Shown here in pieces: positions 45,242 to 55,850 of a stretch of DNA of 64,000 nucleotides. Position 1 is the stretch's first letter. The number at the start of each line of letters is the position of its first letter. Position numbers and translations under genes: made by a program. The DNA is from Aquanectria penicillioides (taxonomy: Eukaryota; Ascomycota; Sordariomycetes; Hypocreales; Nectriaceae). The notes under the pieces are model-generated. The model saw only the letters and a list, made by a program, of their open reading frames with translations. It was not told where the DNA came from and did not search any database. The DNA lies in assembly GCA_003415625.1 (NCBI GenBank), contig PYIU01000001.1, positions 4,960,746 through 5,024,745 on the forward strand. Reading direction: 5' to 3'.

Positions 45242-46078
45242 ACAACCAAAGTTGGCCAATACTAAGGCTTGCTGGCGTCCTGACAGCTCGATCCAAGGTA
45301 ATGAGCAATGCCGAGGCCTAGTGATTACTGCCGAAGTGTAGACTATTAGGTATAGTATTGGCTGGGATCAGGTACCGGTCAGTTAAAAAGGGGGGGTGTG
45401 CAGTTCTCTCTAATATGTGGAAATACGACGGCGTTTGTGATATGTCACCGAGATGGAAGCCCTCGTAGTGTTTTCCTATTCCGTGTATTGCAATGGCGCT
45501 TATGCTATGTATGCATTATATGAGAATATCCTGTCATGCTGCTAGACTCTCCAAGCCAAGAAAAAAAATAAAAAAAAACCATCAACATGAAGATGAACCA
45601 AATAGACACAGGAACGCCCCTTAAAAAAATTACCCATTATCCTTTGCGTCAAACCCAAACACCTGCCCTCGCTAATCCCTGCCATGGTCCTGCTAACCCG
45701 CGAGCCGAGTCTCTGGTGCCCTCGCATGGTGGACCATGATTCCCTTGCGTACGCAGCATGTAGCCTCGCACCACGCGCGTTCCCCGATGCGACTTGTCCC
45801 AGCGAAGCGCATGTGGAACGTGGATTCCATCCTCTAGTTCCCATAGAGGCAAGACAATAATATCAGACCGTCCCCCAATTCATTGTAGAACTGAGACGGC
45901 TCGGCGTGACACGAGGGCTTCCTTGCTCGCTTGCAGTGGTGGCGTTACCTTGTCGTGCATGCCTTGCAGTTACCACACATGAGATGGACTAGTCGGTGGT
46001 TTCCTTCGACAAAATTCGCCCGGAACGCCACGCCTGCTGTCTCGATGCTGCAGGTCGCAAATACAGAAAACGAGTGTG

Positions 46079-46080
<2 letters not shown>

Positions 46081-46114
<34 letters not shown>
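46081..46114. repeat. (TG)17 microsatellite
   Basis: Uninterrupted TG units, flanked by imperfect TGTGCA and GAGTGTGCA. It lies about 320 bp downstream of the Lon2 stop. Confidence 0.9.
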
Positions 46115-46116
<2 letters not shown>

Positions 46117-46435
46117 TGTGCACGCGTTGGAAAAAACAACAGGAGGAGGCGTCCTTGGCGCCGATGGAAGGACAACGTGGGATCACGGGAAGCTCCCTGT
46201 AAGACGGTACGCCGCATCCCACGGCTAGATGCGTCGCAAAACGGGCTGGATTCGGCCATGTTGGGGTGTTGTTGCCATCTGTCCCGGAACGGGGGTTCGT
46301 TGCGTTGTAGCCACGAGACGTTTCGTTTCAACGTTGCGGAACAGGTTCGACGCCTGAACGAGACATGGTGACGTGAAGAAGTGGAACGTGACAAGGCGAC
46401 GGATGGCTTGTTGTGGGAGTCACTACGGACCCCTA

Positions 46436-49400
46436 TCACAGTCGGGGTTCGATGCCCCGGAAGTTGCTATCATCTGCCCAATGCGAATCAGGCCAGACAA
46501 GGCGTATGGCTTCCCAAATATGGCTGTTCGAGACATGTGTCAGTAACAGGAATTTCCATTATCGGGGTAGAACAGCGGGCGGCTGGCGGCTGGTGCCACC
46601 CAGGGGGGAAGAGACCGCCAGTCATCGATGCGCAAGGGGGAGGGGATGCATGTATCTATACTCACTTGACGTGTAAAATCTCGAGTCCATCCTTGACCTC
46701 CTGCGGTAGATCCTTGACATCCTTGCGGTTCTGGGCAGGGAGTAACACAGTCTTGACTCCAGCTCGGAGGGCGCCGATGAGTTTCTCCTTGATACCTCCG
46801 ACGGCTGTAACTCGGCCCCGGAGAGAAATTTCGCCCTGTCGTACAAGCATTGTCAGAACATCAGATTATCAGGTCTTGAACTTCTCTGCGGACAACTTAC
46901 TGTCATGGCCATAGTAGGTGGCACTGGCTTGCCCGAGAAAAGGGAAATTAGGGCAATGGCTTGGCCGATACCACTGCTTGGACCGTCCTTAGGAATGGCG
47001 CCCGAGGGGCAATGAACATGGATGCTTCGCTCTTTCATGATGTCGGTGGTTGGCTCTGGTGTTAGACCCAGCTCAAAGGCATGTGCCTTGACCCAGGTGA
47101 GGGCTACCTCAACACTCTCCTTGAGGACATCGCCTAGTTTTCCAGTGAGCTGGACTCGTCCATTGCCAGGCATATCAGCAACTTCGATGAAGAGAATGCT
47201 GCCGTTGCCACCGGAGCTGTAAGCAACGAGACCAGTCACGATACCGGGTCGGCTCGTCTTTTCGGCGATTTCTTCCTCATACTTCTCGATGCCGAGAATG
47301 TTCTCGATATCGTCAACCGTCAGCTTAGGCTGGTAATCACCGACATGACCGCCATCCTTCGCCTCGGCAAACTCCACGGCCTTGGCTCGGCAGACCGAAC
47401 CGATTTCACGCTCCAGGTTGCGAACGCCAGATTCGCGAGTGTAAGACTCGATGATCTTGGACACAACATCCTGGTTAAACGCAACCAGATCCTCGGACAG
47501 TCCGTTGACACGAATCTGCTTGGGGATCAGGTGCTGCATGGCAATGTGACGCTTCTCCAGGGTTGTGTAGCCAGGGATATAGATGGTCTCCATTCGATCC
47601 AGGAGAGGGGCCGGGATGGTATCCAGGCTATTGGCCGTGGCGATGAAGAGAATCTTGGACAAATCAATGGGCATTCCGACGTAGTGATCCTGGAAATTGT
47701 GGTTCTGCTCCGGGTCAAGAACTTCCAGCATGGCAGCCGAGGGATCGCCGTGAACGCTGGCTTGCCCAATCTTGTCAATCTCATCAAGAAGGAAGACAGG
47801 GTTAGCCACGCCGACCTTTCTCAGGCCCTGAACGATGAGACCCGGTAGGGCTGCAACATACGTTCGTCGATGTCCGCGGATCTCAGCTTCGTCTCTGACA
47901 CCGCCTAGAGAGATACGATGGAACTTTCGCCCCAACGCTGTCGCAACGGACCTGGCTAAACTGGTCTTGCCAACACCAGGTGGACCGGCGAGGAGCATGA
48001 TGGGAGACTTATCCACCATCCGCTGGGACTTGAGGATTTGGAGCTTGGCAATTTCCGGCTTGGCAGCTTCTTCATTCGAGGGGGCCGTTTCGGCTGTTTC
48101 TTCCTGCTTGTTTTCCTCAGCTTTGACCATATCCTCCTCGGCCTTCTTGATCTTTTGGTCCACATCATCGTTGATGGACTGCTTGAGTCTCAACACGGCC
48201 AAATACTCAATTAGTCTCTTCTTGACGCTATCCAGACCATAGTGATCCTCATCGAGTTGCTTCTTCGCCTTGTGCAAGGTCTCGGGTCCCAGGCGATCTT
48301 CAGTAACGGCTGACCAGGGTATCTCAGCCAGGGTTTCGAGCCAGTTTCGGGTAACCTGGTACTCTTGATTCATAGGCATCATCTTTTGTAGCCGGCGCAT
48401 CTCCCTGTCCACCGTCTTGGCAGCCTCCTGAGGTAGCTTGGCGTTTTGAAGCTTGCGCTTGAGCTCATCGAGCTCATTGGCTTCTTGATCATCGCCTTGG
48501 TCATTGCCAGGGGGAAACTGTCCTGATGGTGGAACAAAGGCCATGCCTGGCATCTGGGGTAGCGAATTGCCCTTTCCTTTTTGGTTCTCGTTCAATCGGT
48601 CTAGGATTTGGATGGGCATCGTTGTGAAGGTGGTGATCTTGAAGTTATTCTTGATGCCACCGACTTGACGTTCGAGAAGCTCGATGACCTTGGTCATTCG
48701 CACCTTCACGTCAAGAGCGGCGAGCACCTCAAGCTTCTCCTCATGCGTGGTTTCAACTAGGTTGGCCATGAAGTCTGCCAATAATCCTGCCTCTTTAATT
48801 TCCCTCCTCATGATGAGCATTTCTAACCGCTTTGTTATCAGTGGTGAAAGGACAGGGCCGCCCTTGGTTCGAGGTAGGAGGGACGAAATCCGCAAGATGG
48901 TGACGAGCTCTCGAGACCGGGTTTTCAGGAGGGCGAAAAGATCTTGGATCTGCTTGTCGGGAGGGGACGTAGCTACAGGGCTGTCAGCTTGGTTTAATAA
49001 GGGTAAAAGGAGTAGATTGGACATACTGTCATCGTTGAAGTATGTCACCTTGCCCTCAAAGAAGGGACGCTCTCGGGTAATGTTGTCGACTCGGATGCGA
49101 GCCGTGCCTTCGACGCGTAAGGCGAACTCGCCCGTACCGCGTCCATCGATGCCAATTATCTTGGCAGCGACACCAAAGTTGTAGAGATCGCCCTTCTTCG
49201 CACTGCCTGGGTTCACCTCCTCGATCTGGGAATTGTCGATGTCCTCAGCATCGCCGATGAGGAGCTGGCCATTGGGGCCGACTAGGGGCGACGAGACGGG
49301 TACACAGGCAATGGGGACGCTGTCGATGCGGCCATCGGGCCTTTGGTAGCAGCGCGTTCGTAGACGTGGGCGAGGAGTGCGGGGATGTCGGGACGACTGG

Positions 49401-49494
49401 ATGTGACTGGAATGCGTTGGACGAGGCCGGGCAGGAGGATGCTGCCTCGAGCGAGAGGTATCAGGGGAAGCGTCGCGGTCTGAGATCTCCCCAT
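46436..49494 (-). CDS. Peroxisomal Lon protease (Lon2/Pln), with a one-base frameshift near the N-terminus
   Basis: This is an ATP-dependent serine protease and chaperone of the peroxisome matrix. Exons: 49494-49027, 48972-46901, 46835-46666 and 46523-46436, giving 932 residues once one base is restored. The LON substrate domain comes first ([46 protein letters not shown]), then AAA+ (Walker [10 protein letters not shown], Walker [10 protein letters not shown]) and the protease domain with catalytic Ser in [10 protein letters not shown] and Lys in VGGIKEK. The N-terminal frame breaks at plus-strand GGG 49338-49340: ATKGP must continue as DGRID, needing one extra C. The last exon gives [15 protein letters not shown] and ends -PRL, a variant peroxisomal type-1 signal. 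There is no mitochondrial presequence, which argues against PIM1. The 54-nt intron 48973-49026 is in frame and could be retained. Confidence 0.9.
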
Positions 49495-50734
49495 GACGGA
49501 ATCAAAGCTTGGTGGAAGTGATGGTGATACAGACTGCGGCTGGGGCAAGAAAACCAAGGAAAGGAATGGACAAGGGCTTGCAGGATCAAAGAAATACAAG
49601 TACAGTCGCAACGGGAGATGGGGCACAGCAGAGACAGGGTGGAGGAGGTTGATGTCAGATGTCAAATCGAGGCCGTTGGTTGTCGGACACGGGAAAGCTG
49701 GAGAAACACGGGGAACGAACGCCGAAGCCGGGGTGTGCTAAGCTACCGAGTACATCGTTCCACTCTGCTGCCGAGGCTAATTAGGAAGTTCATGGCTATC
49801 AGTACCGCTATCGCTTCCCGGGCATTGATGTACGTCCAATTGTTTTTGTTTCTAGCTGTGGATAATCGCCTCACGATATGCGCGCGCGCGCATTGCTGCT
49901 TTGTAATTTCGCATGAACCCGTTGGCTTGGCCTAGCGAAGCTGAGGGCCCAGGCATGACAGCGGGAGGTGATGCCAAAATGGCCCCAGGAGGTTGCGTCG
50001 GCATTTTCGCTCGGGATGCAGACAACTACCAGGGATTCTCCCCGATGCCACCAGGTTCCGACAAACTGCCATTTATGACTCGCGAATCGACGGCTTCTGG
50101 CTCCGCTTGCATCACTCACGGGGATGCAAGCCGCGATGCAGCGTTGAAGATGCGCACTATATCCGTAGGGCTTGATAAATCGACTCATCGGCCTGTCCCG
50201 GATCTGGTGCTCTGGGCCTCTGGCTGCAAAGATCAGATAATCTGGGTCTTCTGATGTGCTGTATGTACGTGCGTTTGTGCATGTCCCTGTCTATGCTGTC
50301 CTCTGCACCGGCGGTCTCAGTGCCACCCACAGGGGCCCGATTGTGCTGTGGCAACCTCGACTCGTCCAAACCAGCAACAAAAAGCATCTCTCCCAACTGA
50401 GTAGTAAACGCATTCTCGGTGCATACACAGTGGAACCATGGAGACCCAAAACGGCACGTGCTCATCCAAGCACTTGAACTCCTGAAGCTATCTACCTAGG
50501 TAGGTAGGTAGCCAAGCACAACCTATCGGCAACTACAGATACTGTAGGCCTAACCGTCCAGGCATGCGAGCGATGACTAAGTCACCAAAAGCCCCGCCCC
50601 ACTGCCCACTGTCCCAATCACGAATCGCGGGGCAGCAGCCATCCCCTTTAACCAAGTCGCGACTTAACGCGTCTTTCCCATGAACGTGCGACTGGCAGCT
50701 TTCACGTCCAACAAACCGACACATAACCACCACA
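49495..50734. promoter_or_regulatory. Divergent promoter region of Lon2 and RPA2
   Basis: This 1.24-kb region has CGCGCGCGCG at about 49881-49890 and TACCTAGGTA at 50493-50502, extended to TAGGTAGGTAG. The last 100 bp before RPA2 hold the palindrome AAGTCGCGACTT and an MCB box, listed separately. No gene is supported within it. Confidence 0.45.
50654..50672. promoter_or_regulatory. AAGTCGCGACTT palindrome followed by an ACGCGT (MluI cell-cycle) box
   Basis: A perfect 12-bp palindrome at 50654-50665 is followed at 50667-50672 by ACGCGT, 63 bp before the RPA2 start codon. ACGCGT is the site of MBF, which drives G1/S expression of replication genes in yeasts, including RPA subunits. Use of this copy is inferred from position and gene identity. 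Confidence 0.6.
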
Positions 50735-51702
50735 ATGTGTATGCCTCCACGACCCCTCCCCGCCGCTCTTTGCACCCTTGCGCCCTTGCTGACATGAATA
50801 TCAACAGCTGCATACGGAGGATTCTCAAAAACAAACCACGGCGCTCAGGGCGGTGACGACTCTGGTGGGTTTTCGCTGGCGGCTCGCAGCAAGGTAGTCA
50901 AGCTGGTGGTGGCAAGGTACGTTCGACTCACAATTCGACTCGAGAACTCGTGCAGCTCCTAACAGTCATTTTTTCAACCTATTAGGCCTACCAGGATGAG
51001 TCTCTGCGCCCTGTCACAATCAAGCAAATCCTCGACGCCGAGGAGGCTTATGCCGGCGCCGACTTCCGCATCGATGGTGCCCCTGTTACCCAGATTACCT
51101 TTGTCGGCCAGATCCTGAGCGTGAATCCTCAGCCCACAAACATTACCCTCAAGCTTGACGACGGCACCGGCCAAATCGAAGTCAAGAAGTGGATTGATGT
51201 TGATAAGCAGGAGGATGCGGACCCTGGGTTTGTAGAGAGCTCTCACGTCCGCGTATGGGGTCGTCTCAAGTCTTTCTCCAACAAACGTCACGTCGGCGCC
51301 CACGTCATTCGCCCAGTGACCGACCCGAACGAAACCAACTACCACCTCCTTGAGTCTACCTACGTCCACCTGTACTTCACTCGTGGACCTCTCGGCGGCC
51401 AGAATGGCGCCAATGGTGAAGAGGGCAGCCTGTACGTTGATGGCGGCGGTTACAATGATAATGCTGCTGGAAATGCTGGCCAATCATCTAGCAAGCTGTC
51501 TGGCTGCTCTGGCCAGGCTAAGAAGATGTTCAACTTTATGAACGAGACACCCAACGGCAACGAAGGCGTCCACTTGAGAGTTATTGCGAACGGCACTGGC
51601 ATGTCTACTAGTGACATTTTGAAGGGTGCCGATGAGCTTCTTTCCCAGGGTCTAGTTTACACAACGGTCGATGACGAGACGTGGGCGATTCTGGAATACT
51701 AG
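50735..51702 (+). CDS. RPA2: Replication protein A 32-kDa subunit (RPA2), with a one-base frameshift in exon 2
   Basis: RPA2 is the middle subunit of the single-strand DNA-binding complex used in replication, repair and checkpoint signalling. Exons: 50735-50738 (only 4 nt, ATGT), 50808-50916 and 50986-51702, giving 276 residues when one base is restored. The N-terminus is the usual Gly/Ser/Gln phosphorylatable region. The frame breaks in it: GGFSL (to 50877) must continue as GGSQQGSQAGGGK, needing one extra G at GG 50878-50879. After intron 2 come AYQDESLRPVTIKQILDAEE, the OB fold (ITLKLDDGTGQIEVKKW, VRVWGRLKSF) and the C-terminal winged helix (GADELLSQGLVYTTVDDETWAILEY). RPA2 is essential in yeasts, so the break is probably a sequencing error. 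An ACGCGT box precedes the gene. Confidence 0.94.
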
Positions 51703-52145
51703 GCGAGGTAGTCGAGGTGTTGTAGAGTCGATGATAATAGGAGCATGTCAATTGTGCAGGGTTCAAGCTGGTTAAAACGGTGTTAAAGGATATAGGCGGT
51801 CCAGTTTATGAGGGAATGACAATTTTGTTTTGTTTCTTGCTAATGAACGACTGGAGCTAGTCGGCGCACTGCTAAACGTGGCATGAGTAGAGATAGTAAC
51901 GCGGTAAAGACCGGACTCTGTGTGAGTGTGTCGAAGCTCAATGACGAGTGACACTTCTCTCACAGTTCAAAGAAGAAAGAAAACAGAAAATTCCAAGGTC
52001 AACGCAAGCAAAAACGACAGGATCTGGTAAGTTCATCTCGGGCCTCCTTTCGAGCAACTACTTGGTCCTCCGTCCATCTCCTCGAGCTCTAAACCGGCGC
52101 GATGTTAAAGCAACCTCCTTCAACTTTAACCTCAACTTCTTGTGT
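51703..52145. other. Convergent spacer between RPA2 and the GNAT gene
   Basis: 443 bases between facing stop codons, with no gene visible; probably the two 3' UTRs. Confidence 0.4.
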
Positions 52146-53074
52146 TTAGACCTTGACCGTCCCACCCATGACGGGGAGTAGGGTCTTGATCGCGGTGTAA
52201 GATGGCTTCGGGGCTTGCGGCTCACGAACCATGCTATACATCCGGATCGGATCCGGACTTCCGTCAAACACAACCTCCCGCTTGACCTCGAAGCCGAACT
52301 TGGCGTAGTAGGAGTTGTTGACTTTGTCGCTGGACTCCAGGTACACCGGACGGTTTTCCGCATCGGCCTGCCCAATGGATAATTTGTGTTAGTAGCGATG
52401 TCATTGCGGCGTGTGTTGAGGACAGAAACCGACCTTCGTAATCATGTCGCGGATCAGCTTTCCCGCGAAGCCCTTTCCTCGTGCGTTGGGCTTCGTGCCG
52501 AGGTAGACGAGATAGTAGCATTCGTTATCCCGATCTCCCATAACCTCTTCCTTGGCGCGGTTCAGGATGGGGATCATCTCATCGAAGTAGCGCCTGCGGC
52601 CCTCAGCAGATAGCTGATACAAGAGCCGCCACATGCCACTTCGAAGGACAGTCCACCAATCTTCTGCCTGCTGACCAGGAGGAAGCCTAGGTCCAGAGGA
52701 AGGATGTTAGCATTGGGGCCGGACACACCGTAAAATAGGGCACATAAGCCGACGGGGGTTACGTACCAGAGAGCCACGGCATCATAATCCGACCCTATGG
52801 CTGTGACAACGCCCTTGTAGACGTGAGCGGCAACCATGTAAGTCATCATATCGACGTGAAGCTTCCATTTCTGTTCATCCGAGTAATCGGCCATATCATC
52901 TCCATCCAGGACATAGCGACTCATCGCATCTGTAGCAAACGAGTGGGCCAACGACCGCCCGGCCTCAGCACTTTCATCAATGCTAACGACTCGGATGGTG
53001 TTTTCCCACGCGGGTGGCACTAGAGAAGGACGTCGCCACTTGACAGGCGTCGGCTTGCCAGTTTTACTCTCCAT
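52146..53074 (-). CDS. GNAT-family N-acetyltransferase
   Basis: Three exons are modelled: 53074-52767, 52686-52434 and 52367-52146, giving 260 residues. This is an acetyl-CoA-dependent acyltransferase of unknown acceptor. Residues about 20-130 contain the N-terminal helices (AGRSLAHSFATDAMSRYVL) and strand IGSDYDAVALWLPPGQQ. The acetyl-CoA-binding motif A is YYLVYLGTKPNARGKGFAGKL, with R/Q-x-x-G-x-G/A met by ARGKGFAG. Motif B-like residues follow (PVYLESSDKVNNSYYAKFGF). Many fungal genomes carry several such genes, often near secondary-metabolism or detoxification loci, but nothing of that sort is adjacent here. Intron 1 joins ALW to LPPG in frame. Intron 2 uses the less common donor GTCGGT and joins MITK to ADAENRP. 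The start is the first ATG. Confidence 0.88.
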
Positions 53075-54935
53075 GATGGGTCCGATAATCTACTCGGTAC
53101 TTGGATGATCTATCGCCGGCCGGCGAGGGCGGGCGTGTTAAGCAAGGTGGCTCGCAACTCGAGGTCTAGACTTACATTGTATATTCTGGATACTATCACC
53201 CGTATGAACTTGCGACAGCTGAGTTCTGGACACGGGCGTGAATCTCGAAGGATGACGCAGGCAGTTAAGGCTTGTTCGTAGTTCAACCGACATCAATGTG
53301 GTATTTGAGCGGGCCAGGCTCTCGGAGGCAGGGCTAGAGTGAGGAGGAAGAGGGGAGGGGAGGACGAGTAGGAACTGGTCCCGACTGGAATTGATAGGCT
53401 CGATGGAATGCCTATGAGCGAGGATTCACGATCGCAAGATTGGAGAGTTGTGAGGAAGCAAGTTGGGCACAGAGAGTAGACAGAGATGAGGATGTATATG
53501 GGAGGACAATGGATGGGTGTTGAGTTGGGTTGGGTTGGGTGAGATGAGATGAGGGTTAGTGTTTGGGAGCAATCAGGCACAGTGGCGAACAGCAGCAAGA
53601 CACCGAGTTGGCTATTCTCTCAAGCTTTCCCCGCTGAAAGGGTGCTTTGGGAAGATTTCCTGACCGAGGGTCCTGTAAGTGAAGCCAGCGACTGTTGTTG
53701 TGTCGAGACAGGTAACAAAGGGAGGAGAGAAAGAGGCGGACGCAGGACAAACGGGCCAAGGGGTTTATGTAGGGAGGGTAGGTACCTACCGAAGGTGGGC
53801 AAACAAAGATACGGTGCCGTATCCGTACCCAAACCGCCGCAACTGCAGTGCCGGGCGGTCCCGCGCAAGAGATATCCGCGCGCATAGATACGGCACGGCC
53901 TGGCCTGCGAGCCGCTAAACTCATTGGCTGACTGCAGGGCTAGTCGGTGGGCGGCTCAGACTGCCTTTGCCAGTTTGGTTAGGTCCTGTGAGAGGTCCTG
54001 CGAGAGGAACACGGCCACTGCGACGGCTACTGCAACGGCTACTACTGCTACGGCCACGGTCACGGTTGGGGATGACATGACGAGCGGTCATACAAGGTTT
54101 GGTAGAGGGCCAGGCCGAGCCACGCATGACTAGTGGGGGTTTGTGCGTGATGGGCAGCGTTGGTCATGCCAGACGAACCATGTCGAGAGCTGGGACGCCG
54201 TTCCAGGACCCCCCAGCTTGGCCAGTCGTTGAGATGCGAGCCGGCGGAATGTGGCTCCCTTGACGTGGGAGAAAGGGGTGAAGAACCGGGCAATTAACAA
54301 CACAACTACTCGTCTAAAGTGTGGGGTTGCGCGGCTGGGGTGGGAGACAATCACTAAGAGCGTCAGCCACCAATTCACTACCAAGATGCGAAGCGGCGAG
54401 TCTCACTGGACAGAGGCATCCTGACCGCCTATCAGAGCCGCCCGGCACCTGTAGTTGTGATCAATCTGGTACGCCCAGCGTATGCAAGGATCCAGCTGAT
54501 TCCGCTGTGATCCAGTAGCCTTGGATGGCTTGTCGACACCCCGTATGCTGCTGCATCTGATATGTACGTCTGGAACTGAAGCATTGCGACCAGGCGGGCT
54601 ACGTGGGATGTTCGGCACCAGCGCCCCATCGCCCACTTGGGCGATGACGAAGATAGGACTCGGTGCGGCCGGCCGGTCCTTTCCCGGCCGGTCTCGGCGG
54701 TGGATCGATCTCGAAGCCAGTGCGTGGGTCGGGCCAGGGGCCGATGGACGACGTCAAATTTAAGAAAGCGGCTCTCCGCCCAAGAGGCGACTTTCAAGGG
54801 CCAAGAGAGTGGATATCTATGCAGATCAACTGCGAACAACCAATACATCAATACTTCTTCTCTCATCTTCGCAACATCATCATTCCCGTTGACGCCAATG
54901 TTTCAACCTTTTTCTCTTTCAATCCCATGATCGGC
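53075..54935. other. 1.9-kb intergenic region between GNAT and IDI1, no supportable gene
   Basis: The region holds GGTAGGTACCTACC at 53777-53790, an ACTGCGACGGCTACTGC stutter at 54015-54065 and GGTTGGGTTGGG near 53526-53538. ORFs of up to 144 codons overlap on both strands without domain features. Confidence 0.35.

Positions 54936-55850
<915 letters not shown>

Larger units (their letters stand above)
30590..46435. other. 15.8-kb gene-poor region upstream of the Zn2Cys6 factor
   Basis: No ORF above about 190 codons exists here, and none shows a domain, membrane topology or plausible splicing partner. Composition is not strongly AT-rich, so it does not look like a typical RIP-mutated transposon graveyard. 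The first about 3 kb next to the factor is purine-rich on the + strand, with a G-quadruplex-like GGGATGGGATGGGTT...TTGGG at about 31821-31843 and a GT-rich stutter at 33000-33140. The 39.4-40.0 kb part is AT-richer. Microsatellites are (AC)n at 38315-38335 and (TG)n at 46081-46114, with a 17-G run at 45225-45241. It may hold the long regulatory region of the factor, a non-coding RNA, or decayed sequence. Confidence 0.4.

Noticed and set aside
48973..49026. Reading the 54-nt in-frame segment of Lon2 as coding
   Set aside because: It has a GTATGT donor, a CTGAC branch point and a TAG acceptor, and would insert a hydrophobic Leu-rich loop into the LON domain. Splicing is more likely, though retention cannot be excluded.
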